Shown here piece after piece: positions 44,183 to 53,028 of a stretch of 64,000 nt of DNA. The stretch is taken from assembly GCA_019634595.1 (NCBI GenBank), contig JAHCBC010000003.1:620001-684000 (forward strand). Reading direction: 5' to 3'. Under the pieces are notes generated by a model. It was not told the origin of the DNA and did no database searches. It saw nothing but the letters and a program-made list of their open reading frames with translations. The first letter of the stretch is position 1. The number at the start of each line of letters is the position of its first letter. A program made the position numbers and the translations under genes. The DNA comes from Akkermansiaceae bacterium (GTDB lineage Bacteria; Verrucomicrobiota; Verrucomicrobiia; Verrucomicrobiales; Akkermansiaceae).

Positions 44183-45757
44183 ATGCGCATCCCCGCATTT
44201 CTCTTCTCCCTCTTGGTTACTCCGCTGAGTGCAGGCCCGGATGGCGCCGCCCTCTACCAACAGCACTGCGCGATGTGCCACGGCCAGGAAGGCCTGGGGA
44301 TGCCCGGCGTGTTCCCTCCGCTGGCGAAGGCCGACTTCCTGGTGAATGAACGGGAAAAGGCGCTCGCCGGTCCGACGGAAGGATTGAGCGGAAAGATCAC
44401 CGTGAACGGCCAGGAATACAACGGGGCCATGCCTCCCGCCTTCCTCGACGACGAACAGCTCAGCGCGGTCTTCAACCACATCTTCACCTCCTGGGGGAAT
44501 GAGGTGAAGCAAACCAGCCCGGCGGAAATCGCGGCTGTCCGGGCCAAGGGCAAGTTCCCCACCCTGGCCGCGCTGAAGGCATCCATGGTCGGGGAAAAGC
44601 TCCCGGACCCACCCGCCGGATGGAAGCTCACCGTGGGCGGCGAGTTGTCCTTCTCACCATCCCGGCTCGCCCTTCATCCGGATGGCCGCCACATCATCGT
44701 CCTCTCCACCCGCGGCGACATCTGGCTGTGGAAACCCGGCGGCACGGACCTGACACCACTTTTCCGGAACGAAACCTACATCGACGCGGGCCTGGGCGAC
44801 CAACTGGTGATGGGCATGACGGTGGACACAAAGGGGCGGCTCTACATCGCCAGCAACCAGTGCAACAAGAACGCCTCCCCGGTGCGGAACGAGATGACCA
44901 TCTTCCGCACGGAGTCCTGGTCCTCCGGCAAGGAATGGACGGCTCCCAAGCCGTGGTTCAAGACCCAGGCCCCCTACGGCATCGGCCCCTACAACCATGG
45001 CCTCTCCCACCTGGCCCAGGGGCCGGATGGATTCCTCTATGTGAACAGCGGCGCGCGGACGGACAGCGGTGAAGCGGGCACCCAACCGAACTACGCGACG
45101 ACCGGCGAGGACCCCACCACCGCGGTCATCTGGAAGATGGATCCGGAGGCGGAAAAGCCGCAGATCGAAATCCTGGCCAGCGGCCTCCGCAACAACTACG
45201 GCTTCTGCTGGGACGATGACGGCCACATGGTGGCCACCGAGAACGGGCCGGATGCCCATGCTCCTGAGGAGCTGAACCTGATCGAAAAGGGCAGGCACTA
45301 TGGCTTTCCCTACCAGTTCTCCGACTGGACGGAGAAAGCCTACCCCCACACCGCGGACGTGCCGGAGGGACTGGAGATCACCCTTCCTTTCAGAAACAAG
45401 GGGCCGCATGGCGGCAGCGGTCTTGCCAGCTTTGACCCGCACTCCTGCCCCAGCGGCATCGTCTGGCTGGGGAAGGAATGGCCCGCGCCGTTCGGCGGCA
45501 GTTTCCTGACCACCAGGTTCGGCAACCTGCTCAAGCTGGATGGCGGGGATGTGGGCTTCGACCTGCTGCAGCTCCATGTCGATTTCAAGGACCGCAGCTT
45601 CACCTCAAAGCGCATCCTGACCCCTCTGGGCAGGCCCGTGGACATCCTGAAACTGCCCGGCCACCGCCTGCTCATCGCGGAATACAATCGGGCCACCACC
45701 CTCGCCGCCGGTATGGGAACCCCCGGCCGCCTGCTGCTGCTGGAGCCGGAAAAGTAG
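44183..45757 (+). CDS. Cytochrome c fused to PQQ-type sugar dehydrogenase
   Basis: This is a 524-residue periplasmic protein with signal peptide MRIPAFLFSLLVTPLSAG. Residues 20-110 are a class I cytochrome c domain with haem site 'CAMCHGQEG' and a later Met in 'YNGAMPPAF'. About 140-520 is a glucose/sorbosone dehydrogenase-like propeller ('DIWLWKPGG', 'LRNNYGFCWDDDGHMVATEN', 'PEELNLIEKGRHYGFPYQF'). PQQ use is known for the family, not shown here. The sugar oxidised is unknown. Its stop codon (45755-45757) lies inside the edge of a REP-like element. Confidence 0.87.
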   Translation: MRIPAFLFSLLVTPLSAGPDGAALYQQHCAMCHGQEGLGMPGVFPPLAKADFLVNEREKALAGPTEGLSGKITVNGQEYNGAMPPAFLDDEQLSAVFNHIFTSWGNEVKQTSPAEIAAVRAKGKFPTLAALKASMVGEKLPDPPAGWKLTVGGELSFSPSRLALHPDGRHIIVLSTRGDIWLWKPGGTDLTPLFRNETYIDAGLGDQLVMGMTVDTKGRLYIASNQCNKNASPVRNEMTIFRTESWSSGKEWTAPKPWFKTQAPYGIGPYNHGLSHLAQGPDGFLYVNSGARTDSGEAGTQPNYATTGEDPTTAVIWKMDPEAEKPQIEILASGLRNNYGFCWDDDGHMVATENGPDAHAPEELNLIEKGRHYGFPYQFSDWTEKAYPHTADVPEGLEITLPFRNKGPHGGSGLASFDPHSCPSGIVWLGKEWPAPFGGSFLTTRFGNLLKLDGGDVGFDLLQLHVDFKDRSFTSKRILTPLGRPVDILKLPGHRLLIAEYNRATTLAAGMGTPGRLLLLEPEK

Positions 45758-45861
45758 CGGATCCCGCGGGAAGTTCGGCGGGGTGATTCCGCCATGGACA
45801 AACAAGCCCCGGTCTTTTCAGTGCACTTCCTCCCAGCGGAATTTCTCACGAAATTCGCTAC
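45754..45861. repeat. REP-like doublet between convergent genes, containing both stop codons
   Basis: The unit at 45836-45861 (minus) has GTAGC, a GAATTTC/GAAATTC stem and a GTGA loop, as in the copies near 15.3 kb. A degenerate partner at 45754-45779 (plus) keeps GTAGC at one end and TTCGGC at the other but has a weak stem. The TAG stop of the sugar dehydrogenase and the TAG stop of the TIM-barrel gene each lie in the outer GTAGC of one unit. The doublet is 108 bases long, close to the 106 bases of the doublet downstream of ilvC. The weak partner makes this call less certain. Confidence 0.6.
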
Positions 45862-46769
45862 GCAAGCAACGGCTTTAGGCTGGCGAGGATCTTGGGCACC
45901 TCTTCATGGGGGTTCTCCTCCTCTTCATATTCGAGGGTGAACCATCCCTGGTAGTTCGCTTTCCTGAGAATATCGAGCACGCGGGGGATGTCCGTCTCCT
46001 CCTTCTTCGGCGCACCCTTTTTCTGGAACATCATCTTCAACTGCACGTTCACCGCGTAGGGGGCGATCTTCTCCAGGTCCGCATAGGGGTCCTCCGTCTT
46101 GAAGTTGCCGCTGTCGAGATTGACGCCCGCCCACTTGCTGTCCGCGGCGCGGATGAGACGCACGATGGCGTCCGCCTCCGCGACGATGCCGTGGTGGTTT
46201 TCCAACCCGAGGAACACGCCCTTTTCCGAAGCCAGCTCCAGGCACTCCGCATAGCATTCCAGGAAGTTTTTCTCCGCTTCCTCCTGCGTGCTGCCCTTCT
46301 GCACGTCACCGGCGAAGATCCGGATGTGCGGCGCACCCATCACGGAGGCGTGGCGGATCCAGGTTTTCACATACTCCACCTGCTCCCGGCGCTTCGGGCC
46401 TTCCGGATGGGTGAAGACGTTCCCCACCGCCGTCCCCGCGATGGCGACCCCTCGCAGGTAGGCATGGCGCTTGATCTCCAACAGGTATTTCTCATCCACA
46501 TCCGGAGGGAAGAAGTAACTGGTCAGCTCCGCACCCTGGCAGCCTTGGTCCGCGCAGAAGTCGATGAAGTCGAAAAGATCCCAGGAAGGCCAGCCCTCCG
46601 GCGGAGTCACCGGCTTCCCCTTCATCCACTTCATGCTCTTGCGGAACGAATAGGCGGCCAGGCCCAGCACCAGCTTCGGCTTTCCTTTACGGGAGATCGG
46701 CTCGATCGCACCGAGCTGGGGGATTCCGGAACAGGCGGCCGCGAGGGTGAGGAAAGTTCTCCGTTTCAT
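45858..46769 (-). CDS. Sugar phosphate isomerase/epimerase-type TIM-barrel protein
   Basis: This is a 303-residue protein starting at 46769. The N-terminus MKRRTFLTLAAACSG looks like an export signal, possibly Tat-type although with two Arg followed by Thr. The xylose-isomerase-like TIM barrel shows 'LGLAAYSFRKSMKW', 'DFIDFCADQGCQGAELTSYF', 'GAPHIRIFAG', 'GVFLGLENHHGIVAEAD' and 'GWFTLEYEEEENP', whose Glu and His residues bind metal. Family members isomerise or epimerise sugars, and some act on 3-keto sugars. Neighbouring DUF1080 and sugar dehydrogenase genes suggest a common substrate. Confidence 0.87.
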   Translation of the reverse strand: MKRRTFLTLAAACSGIPQLGAIEPISRKGKPKLVLGLAAYSFRKSMKWMKGKPVTPPEGWPSWDLFDFIDFCADQGCQGAELTSYFFPPDVDEKYLLEIKRHAYLRGVAIAGTAVGNVFTHPEGPKRREQVEYVKTWIRHASVMGAPHIRIFAGDVQKGSTQEEAEKNFLECYAECLELASEKGVFLGLENHHGIVAEADAIVRLIRAADSKWAGVNLDSGNFKTEDPYADLEKIAPYAVNVQLKMMFQKKGAPKKEETDIPRVLDILRKANYQGWFTLEYEEEENPHEEVPKILASLKPLLA

Positions 46770-46866
46770 GACGTTGATACTGGAAGACCCCGCCCGACAT
46801 TCCAGAGAAAAGAGGAAATGACCGGGGATTTGCAATGGGACGGTTCCGGGGCCAATCTGCACCATC

Positions 46867-47763
46867 ATGGAACCCACGACGCTCCGGGACGATGCGCCAC
46901 CACCTCTGCGTCAGGTGGGTGTCTGGGCTTCCATCCAGGAGGCCCATGAGCACGCTCTGGTGCTGCTGGCCATGGGCTGGGACTGCAGTGTCCATCACGT
47001 GGCGGAAGGATACGCCCTGTTCACCGCGGATACCGATGCGGAGGGTGCGATCCAGGAGCTTGGGCTTTACGCCGCCGAGCAAACCCACGCAGCCCCCCAA
47101 CCCGAACCCGCCACCACGGAGCATCCCTTCGGCATCCCGCTGTTGGCGTCATGGGGAATCATCCTGGCGGTGGTGTTCTCAAAGCAACTGGCGGATCCAT
47201 CACTGACGGACAGGTTCAGCAACTCCACCATCCCCCTGCTGGAACAGGGTGAATGGTGGCGGCCCTTCACCTCTCTCTTTCTCCACGGTGATCTGGCGCA
47301 CCTTCTGGGAAATCTCCTCATCGGGGGACTGTTCTGCATCATGGCGGCGAAATCATTGGGACCATGGAAATCGTGGACGCTGATCCTGGTGGGTGGAACC
47401 CTCGGCAATCTCATCAACGCACTCCTCCATCGCGGGGATTCGTTCTCATCCATCGGTGCATCCACCGCCACTTTCGCGGCGCTCGGGCTTCTGGTTGGGC
47501 TTGCACTCGCAACCGAGACGCTGAGAGGACGCTATCTGAAACTGAGATCACTGGCGATCCCGCTGATCTCCGGATCCCTGATCTTCAGCATGTTTGGCAC
47601 CGCAGGGGAAAATACGGATGTGAGCGCCCACCTGTGGGGCGGGCTGTGTGGGGTGGTTCTCGGTGCGCTCGCCGGATGGTGGGAACGGGCATCAAGCCGA
47701 CATCAGGACAGGAATGGCCTGACCTTCCGCTGCATGTCCGGCCAACAGCCCAGGATCGGATAA
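46867..47763 (+). CDS. Rhomboid-family intramembrane serine protease
   Basis: This is a 298-residue membrane protein. An N-terminal soluble domain of about 75 residues ('EAHEHALVLLAMGWDCSVHH') precedes the rhomboid core. Core motifs are 'WWRPFTSLFLHGDLAHLLGN', 'IGASTATFAALGLL' (catalytic Ser in GAST, a variant of GASG) and 'DVSAHLWGGLCGV' (catalytic His). It cleaves membrane proteins within or near a helix; targets are unknown. It diverges from the TIM-barrel gene (97 bases between starts) and is convergent with map, 11 bases apart. Confidence 0.9.
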   Translation: MEPTTLRDDAPPPLRQVGVWASIQEAHEHALVLLAMGWDCSVHHVAEGYALFTADTDAEGAIQELGLYAAEQTHAAPQPEPATTEHPFGIPLLASWGIILAVVFSKQLADPSLTDRFSNSTIPLLEQGEWWRPFTSLFLHGDLAHLLGNLLIGGLFCIMAAKSLGPWKSWTLILVGGTLGNLINALLHRGDSFSSIGASTATFAALGLLVGLALATETLRGRYLKLRSLAIPLISGSLIFSMFGTAGENTDVSAHLWGGLCGVVLGALAGWWERASSRHQDRNGLTFRCMSGQQPRIG

Positions 47764-47774
47764 CGGAACGCCGC

Positions 47775-48578
47775 TCACCAAGCCGGGAGGCCCAGCATTT
47801 CCGGCTCCGCGAGACGCGGGCGGTCGGTGAGGATCTCCGGTTCACCGGCGGTGACGAGCACGGTGTGCTCGAAATGGGCGCTCGGTTTCCGGTCTTCGGT
47901 GATGACCGTCCAGCCATCGTCCAGGATCCGGACACCCGCCACGCCCGCATTCACCATCGGCTCGATGGCGAGCGTCATTCCGGGCATCAGCGTCGGGGAC
48001 TTTCCCTGGGGCCGGTAGTTGGGAACCTGGGGCTCTTCATGCAGGCGGCGGCCCACGCCATGGCCGACAAACTCGCGGACGATGGTGAAGCCGCGTGGTT
48101 TCACGAACTCTTCCACCGCACCGCAGAGGTCGGCCAGTTTCGTGCCCGCGCGGGCGAACTTGATGGCCTCGTAGAGGGATTGCTCGGTCACCGCGAGGAG
48201 TTGCTTGGTTTCCAGCGGGACATCCCCGACGGCGACCGTGGTCGCATTGTCGCCGATGAAGCCGCTCTTCACGACGCCCACGTCGATGCTGACGATGTCG
48301 CCCGGCAGGATCCTGCGGGGACCACCGATGCCATGCACCACTTCCTCATTCACGGAAATGCAGATGTTCCCCTTGAAGCCGCGGTAGCCGAGGAACGCGC
48401 TCTTGCAATCATGCTGGCGCATCAGCTCCGCGGATAGGGCGTCGATGTCGCCGGTGGTGGCACCAGGTTTCGTCGCCATGGCGAGTTCGTGGAGGATCTG
48501 CGCGGCAATGGAGCCTGCGACGCGCATGCGGTCGATCTCCTTGGCGGTCTTGATGGGGATGCGCTGGCGGAAAGACAC
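47775..48578 (-). CDS. map: Type I methionine aminopeptidase
   Basis: This is the 267-residue enzyme that removes the initiator Met from nascent proteins. The dinuclear metal ligands are visible in 'VSIDVGVV', 'GFIGDNATT', 'FVGHGVGRRLHEEP', 'LAIEPMVN' and 'SAHFEHTVLVT'. A GTG at 48578, 13 bases after adk, is the best start because the family's N-terminus (IPIKTAKEIDRM) follows; an ATG at 48668 would overlap adk by 77 bases. It is the last gene of the spc-like cluster here, as infA and the alpha operon do not follow. Confidence 0.95.
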   Translation of the reverse strand: MSFRQRIPIKTAKEIDRMRVAGSIAAQILHELAMATKPGATTGDIDALSAELMRQHDCKSAFLGYRGFKGNICISVNEEVVHGIGGPRRILPGDIVSIDVGVVKSGFIGDNATTVAVGDVPLETKQLLAVTEQSLYEAIKFARAGTKLADLCGAVEEFVKPRGFTIVREFVGHGVGRRLHEEPQVPNYRPQGKSPTLMPGMTLAIEPMVNAGVAGVRILDDGWTVITEDRKPSAHFEHTVLVTAGEPEILTDRPRLAEPEMLGLPAW

Positions 48579-48591
48579 GATGGAAAAATGT

Positions 48592-49266
48592 TCAGTTGGA
48601 AGCCTCCGTGGAGGCAAAGGAGGCGAGGATGTCCGCGGCAACCTGATCCTGCGGAGCGGTGGCGTCAACGGAATGAAGGATGCCCTCGCTCCGGAAATGT
48701 TCGATGGCCGGGGCGGTCAGTGTCATGAACTCGGCATGGCGGTTGCGGAAGTTCTCTTCGTCATCATCCGCTCGGGGTCCTGCGGGAGATCCACACTTCG
48801 GGCACAAGTCCCCGGAAACGAGTTGCGATTTCTGGCCGGACCAACGGCAGGCCGGGCACTCCACCCGGTTGCGGGTGCGTTCCAGCAGATCGCCGAACGG
48901 AACTTCCAGGGAGACCGCGGCATCGAGCGCGTGGTCATGATCCGACAGCCATTTCCCGAGGAACAACGCCTGCGGGAGACTGCGGGGGAAGCCGTCAAGC
49001 ACCCACCCGGCTCCGTTCTTCCGCTCCAGCCAGTCGGCCAGGATCGGGTTCATGAGATCGTCCGGCAGGTAGCCGCCGCGGGCGAGGATCGGCTCAGCCT
49101 GTTTGCCAAGCTCCGTGCCATTCTCCACCTGTTCCCGGAGCAGTGCCCCGGTGCTCAGATAACCAAGCCCGAAGGCCTCCGCCAACCGTCTGCCCTGGGT
49201 GCCTTTGCCGGAGGCGGGAGGACCCAGGAGGACGATGCGGGAAGGTCTGGGGGCGGGGGCGCTCAA
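48592..49266 (-). CDS. adk: Adenylate kinase
   Basis: This 224-residue enzyme interconverts ATP, AMP and ADP. The P-loop is 'LLGPPASGKGTQGRRLAEAF', the AMP-binding segment is 'GYLSTGALLRE' and 'WVLDGFPRSLPQA' follows. The LID carries four Cys in 'VECPACRWSG' and 'DLCPKCGSP', so it binds zinc as in many Gram-positive and thermophile enzymes. The start overlaps the end of secY by four bases, giving the usual secY-adk-map order. Confidence 0.97.
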   Translation of the reverse strand: MSAPAPRPSRIVLLGPPASGKGTQGRRLAEAFGLGYLSTGALLREQVENGTELGKQAEPILARGGYLPDDLMNPILADWLERKNGAGWVLDGFPRSLPQALFLGKWLSDHDHALDAAVSLEVPFGDLLERTRNRVECPACRWSGQKSQLVSGDLCPKCGSPAGPRADDDEENFRNRHAEFMTLTAPAIEHFRSEGILHSVDATAPQDQVAADILASFASTEASN

Positions 49267-50762
49267 TGCGTCTTGTTGTAGATGACGATGGTTCCGCCGA
49301 CCACGATGATGATGGCGATGACGACCCAGAGGAAGACGATGGCGGTCTTGGGAGCGCTGCCACCACCCGCATTCGCGAGGCGGTCGTAGCGGCCCTTGAG
49401 CTTGCCCTTCCGGAGGAAGCCGTCGTAGTGCTTCTGGAGGAGCTGGGTTTCGACCTGGCGCATCACGTCAAGAACGACACCCACCATGATGAGCAGCGAG
49501 GTGCCGCCGAAGAACTGGAGGACGAGCGAGCCGGGTGGCAGGCCCACCGCCTTGCCCACACCGACGGGAAGGACGAACACGATGGCAAGGAAAATGGCAC
49601 CTGCGAAGGTGAGGCGGGCCATGGTGAAGTCGAGGAAATCTGCGGTCGGCTTGCCGGGGCGCACGCCAGGGATGTAGCCGCCGTTGCGCTTCAGGTCCTC
49701 CGCGATCTGCGAAGGCTGGAACATCATGGCCACCCAGAAGTAGGAGAACAGGAAGATGCCAACACCACCGAGGATGTAGTAACCGGTGCCACCACCGGAA
49801 AGCTCGGCATACAGGTTCTTGGCCCAACCTGAGTCAGGGAAGAACCACTGCAGCATCATCGGCGGAAGGGAAAGGACCGCCGTGGCGAAGATGATGGGCA
49901 TCACGCCGGCGTAGTTGACCTTCAGCGGGAGATACTGGGTCTGGCCGCCGAATTGTTTCCGGCCGACCACGCGCTTCGCATACTGGACCGCGATGCGGCG
50001 CTGTGCCTGCGTGAGGGCGATGGTGGCGGCAATGACGAACAGGAGCAGCGCGATCATCACCACCATCATGATGGAAAGGTAGGCGCTGTTGCCTTTGACG
50101 AAGTAGTTCCAGGCCTGGATCAGCGCTCCGGGAAGGGCGGCGATGATGTTGACGGTGATGATGATGGAAGTACCGTTGCCGATACCCTTTTCCGTGATCT
50201 GGTCACCGATCCACATGAGGAGGACCGTTCCGGCGACGATGGTGATGATGGTCAGGGTGAACCACCAGATGTCGGGGTTCGGGACCAGGATGCCGAACTT
50301 CTCGATGCCCTGCATGTAGGGGATGTTCCCCGGTTGCGTCAGCGTCTTGGCGACGAAGAAGCCCTGCACCAGGGCGATGGCGATGGTGATGTAGCGCGTG
50401 TACTGAGTGATCTTCTGGCGTCCGCCGTCCTCACGGGCGAGGCGGGAAAGCTTCGGCACCACCGCGGTCATCAGCTGGACCATGATGGATGCGGAGATAT
50501 ACGGCATGATGCCGAGCGCGAAGATACCGGCCTGCTGGAGACCGCCACCGGAGAACACCTGGAGCATCGCGGTGATGCCGCCCGTCGGGTTCGTCGGGTC
50601 CGAGTTCTGGACGCTGTCCAGATAAGCCTTGATGACGGTGGCATCCACCCCGGGAAGGGTGATGTGGACACCCAGACGGATGATGACGATGAGCGCGAGG
50701 GTGAAAAGAATCCGGTCACGGAGTTCCGGAATTTTCCAGGTGTTCGCAAAGGCAGAGATCAT
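49263..50762 (-). CDS. secY: Protein translocase subunit SecY
   Basis: This is the 499-residue channel subunit of the Sec translocon, with ten membrane helices. Family blocks are 'LGVHITLPGVDATVI', 'GGGLQQAGIFALGIMPYISA', 'RLAREDGGRQKITQYTRY' and 'PLKVNYAGVMPIIFA'. The length exceeds the common 430-460 residues, largely from loop insertions. The region before the ATG on the mRNA reads CUCCCACCUCCCU and lacks a Shine-Dalgarno sequence. A perfect hairpin lies 43 bases upstream of the start. Confidence 0.97.
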   Translation of the reverse strand: MISAFANTWKIPELRDRILFTLALIVIIRLGVHITLPGVDATVIKAYLDSVQNSDPTNPTGGITAMLQVFSGGGLQQAGIFALGIMPYISASIMVQLMTAVVPKLSRLAREDGGRQKITQYTRYITIAIALVQGFFVAKTLTQPGNIPYMQGIEKFGILVPNPDIWWFTLTIITIVAGTVLLMWIGDQITEKGIGNGTSIIITVNIIAALPGALIQAWNYFVKGNSAYLSIMMVVMIALLLFVIAATIALTQAQRRIAVQYAKRVVGRKQFGGQTQYLPLKVNYAGVMPIIFATAVLSLPPMMLQWFFPDSGWAKNLYAELSGGGTGYYILGGVGIFLFSYFWVAMMFQPSQIAEDLKRNGGYIPGVRPGKPTADFLDFTMARLTFAGAIFLAIVFVLPVGVGKAVGLPPGSLVLQFFGGTSLLIMVGVVLDVMRQVETQLLQKHYDGFLRKGKLKGRYDRLANAGGGSAPKTAIVFLWVVIAIIIVVGGTIVIYNKTH

Positions 50763-50804
50763 AGGGAGGTGGGAGAAGAAATGACGCGGGCGTTATAAAG
50801 ACGA

Positions 50805-50830
50805 CGAGGAAGCGCGCAAGCGCTTCCTCG
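50805..50830 (-). promoter_or_regulatory. Perfect hairpin in rplO-secY spacer
   Basis: An 11-base stem (CGAGGAAGCGC with GCGCTTCCTCG) closes a four-base loop inside the 97-base spacer between rplO and secY. On the mRNA the stem is followed by UCGUCUUUAUAA, which has a short U-rich stretch but no long run. It could be an attenuator, an RNase processing site or a repeat. It stands out because the other spacers of this cluster lack such a structure. Confidence 0.6.
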
Positions 50831-50859
50831 CCGGAAAACAAGACTGATCCCGAAGGATA

Positions 50860-51309
50860 TCAAGCGGGGACCTGGACGGAACCACCTGCTTTTTCGATCT
50901 TCTCGCGGGCGGAAGCACTGGCCTTGCCGACCACGAGGGTCAGGGCCTTTTCGATTTCGCCGTCGCCGAGCACCTTGACGATGTCACAGCGGTTGTTGAG
51001 GAGACCGGCAGCGCGGAGGGCCGCTTCATCGACGGTGGCACCCGCCTCGAAGCAACGGTCCAGATCACCGACGTTGATCACGCCGGTTTTGTCGCGGAAG
51101 TCGTAGTTGTTGAAACCACGCTTCGGAAGACGACGGTGAAGTGGCATCTGGCCACCTTCGAAGCCGACACGGGTGCCGGAGCCGGAGCGTGCTTTCTGAC
51201 CTTTGTTCCCTTTGCAGGAGGTCTTGCCGTGGCCGGAGCTCTCACCGCAGCCAAGACGCTTGTTGCGGTGTTTCGCGCCCGGGTTGGGCTTGAGATTGTG
51301 AAGTTCCAT
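50860..51309 (-). CDS. rplO: 50S ribosomal protein L15
   Basis: This 149-residue large-subunit protein has the Gly-rich N-terminal tail 'GHGKTSCKGNKGQKAR' followed by 'GFEGGQMPLHRRLPKRGFNN'. Typical length. It follows rpsE after 70 bases, where rpmD would normally sit; no L30 frame fits that space. Confidence 0.98.
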   Translation of the reverse strand: MELHNLKPNPGAKHRNKRLGCGESSGHGKTSCKGNKGQKARSGSGTRVGFEGGQMPLHRRLPKRGFNNYDFRDKTGVINVGDLDRCFEAGATVDEAALRAAGLLNNRCDIVKVLGDGEIEKALTLVVGKASASAREKIEKAGGSVQVPA

Positions 51310-51379
51310 AAATTTAAAAGGATATCAGGGATTGGTTGATCGGATATTGGGGAAGAGCCCCAATATCCAATGTCTCATC

Positions 51380-52048
51380 TCAAATGGCTTTCTCTTTCTT
51401 CGCCTTGCCACGTCCGGAAAGGATCTGGTCGCGGGTGCGGAGGGAGGTGAGGGCCTTGAGGGTCGCCTTGACCACGTTGGCGTGGTTGGAGGAACCCATC
51501 GACTTGGCGAGGACGTCACGGATGCCGACCGCTTCGCAGACGGCACGGACACCGCCACCGGCGATGATTCCGGTACCGGGGGAGGCGGGCTTCAGGAGCA
51601 CCTTGCCACCGCCGAACTCGGCGTAGATCTCGTGAGGGATCGTACCATCGACGATGCTCATCTTCTTGAGCTGCTTGCGGGCGCTTTCGCTGGCCTTCTT
51701 GATCGCGTCAGCGACTTCGTTGGCCTTGCCGAAACCGAGGCCAACCTTGCCACCCTTGTCGCCGGAGACGACCAGAGCGGAGAAGCTGAAGCGACGGCCG
51801 CCTTTGACGACCTTGGCGCACCGGTTGATGAAGACGACCTTCTCGGAAAGCTCGTTGCCATCGGCATCCGTCGGAGCCTGGCGCTCTTCACGGCGTGGGC
51901 CGCGTGGACCGCGGTTGCCGCCGCCGAAGCCGCCTTGGCCGCCACCGTAACCGCCGCCGCCTTGGCCGCGATTGCCTTGATAGCCACCGGATTGTTGGGG
52001 TGCCGGTGCGGCACCGCCGGATGGAGCGTTGTTTGGAGTAATTGCCAT
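51380..52048 (-). CDS. rpsE: 30S ribosomal protein S5 with Gly-rich N-terminal extension
   Basis: This is a 222-residue protein whose core from about residue 68 is normal S5: '[20 protein letters not shown]', '[17 protein letters not shown]' and '[19 protein letters not shown]'. The first 60 residues are an unusual low-complexity tail of Gly, Gln, Asn and Arg (for example '[20 protein letters not shown]'). S5 lines the mRNA entry channel and affects decoding accuracy. The extension is probably disordered and RNA-binding. It follows rplR by 13 bases. Confidence 0.96.
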   Translation of the reverse strand: MAITPNNAPSGGAAPAPQQSGGYQGNRGQGGGGYGGGQGGFGGGNRGPRGPRREERQAPTDADGNELSEKVVFINRCAKVVKGGRRFSFSALVVSGDKGGKVGLGFGKANEVADAIKKASESARKQLKKMSIVDGTIPHEIYAEFGGGKVLLKPASPGTGIIAGGGVRAVCEAVGIRDVLAKSMGSSNHANVVKATLKALTSLRTRDQILSGRGKAKKEKAI

Positions 52049-52061
52049 TTACGTGGGAAGC

Positions 52062-52418
52062 TTAGAATTGGAGGCCGCCTTCACGCGCTGCATCGGCGAG
52101 GGCTTTGACTTTTCCGTGGTAGAGGTGACCGCCGCGGTCGAAAACGACGGCGCTGATGTTCGAACCCTTGGCGCGTTCCGCGATCAGGGAGCCGACTTTC
52201 TGGGCGCTGGCGACGTTCGAGGACGCGTTCTCGATCGACTTGTCCATGGTGGACGCGGAGATGAGGGTCTTGCCCGCCGAGTCGTCGATGACCTGGACGT
52301 AGATATGTTGGTTCGAGTAGTAGATGGCGAGGCGAGGACGCTCGGCGGTGCCGGTGACCTTGCGGCGGATCCGCTTGTGGATGCGTTGGCGGATGCCCTT
52401 GCGATTGATGGTGCTCAT
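52062..52418 (-). CDS. rplR: 50S ribosomal protein L18
   Basis: This 118-residue protein binds 5S rRNA in the central protuberance. Family motifs are '[20 protein letters not shown]', '[10 protein letters not shown]', and '[20 protein letters not shown]' at the C-terminus. Normal length, in normal position after rplF (41-base gap). Confidence 0.97.
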   Translation of the reverse strand: MSTINRKGIRQRIHKRIRRKVTGTAERPRLAIYYSNQHIYVQVIDDSAGKTLISASTMDKSIENASSNVASAQKVGSLIAERAKGSNISAVVFDRGGHLYHGKVKALADAAREGGLQF

Positions 52419-52459
52419 ATGGCCGGAATGGGGTTGGTGTTAATTGCGGCGGATTATTG

Positions 52460-52999
52460 TTATTTGCCGACGCTCTTGCCTTCCTTGCGGCGGATGTGTT
52501 CACCAGCATACCGCACACCCTTGCCCTTGTAAGGCTCCGGCGGATAGTAGCCACGGACCTCGGCGGCGAACTGGCCGACGAGCTGTTTGTCGATGCCTTC
52601 CACCTTGATCTTGGTGTTCTCGTTCACCGTGACGGTGAGACCGGCAGGGATGGGGTGGAGAAGCGGGTGGGAGCGACCGAGGGAAAGGTCGAGATCCTGG
52701 CCCTTGACAGCGGCCCGGAGACCGACGCCATGGATTTCAAGATCCTTGACGAAGCCTTGGGAGACGCCGTGGATCATGTTGTTGATCAGGCTGCGGGCGG
52801 TGCCATGGAGGGCACGCACCTGGCGCTGCTCGGAAGCGCGGGAAACGACAACGCTCTTATCCTCGTTCGTCAGGCTGATGCCATCCGGGAGGGTGAAGTC
52901 GAGTTTGCCCTTCGGGCCTTCGACGGTGACGTTGCGGCCGTCCAGCTTGACGGCGACCTTTTCAGGAAGGGAGATTGGTTTGAGACCGACTCGTGACAT
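52460..52999 (-). CDS. rplF: 50S ribosomal protein L6
   Basis: This 179-residue protein lies near the factor-binding site. It shows the two L6 domains, with 'PISLPEKVAVKLDGRNVTVE' at the start, 'INNMIHGVSQGFVKDLEIHG' in the middle and 'PEPYKGKGVRYAGEHIRRKE' at the end. An AAAGGAA lies upstream of the ATG on the mRNA. It follows rpsH by 29 bases. Confidence 0.98.
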   Translation of the reverse strand: MSRVGLKPISLPEKVAVKLDGRNVTVEGPKGKLDFTLPDGISLTNEDKSVVVSRASEQRQVRALHGTARSLINNMIHGVSQGFVKDLEIHGVGLRAAVKGQDLDLSLGRSHPLLHPIPAGLTVTVNENTKIKVEGIDKQLVGQFAAEVRGYYPPEPYKGKGVRYAGEHIRRKEGKSVGK

Positions 53000-53028
53000 G
53001 GTTCTAGGTTCCTTTCGCGAGTTAGGGG

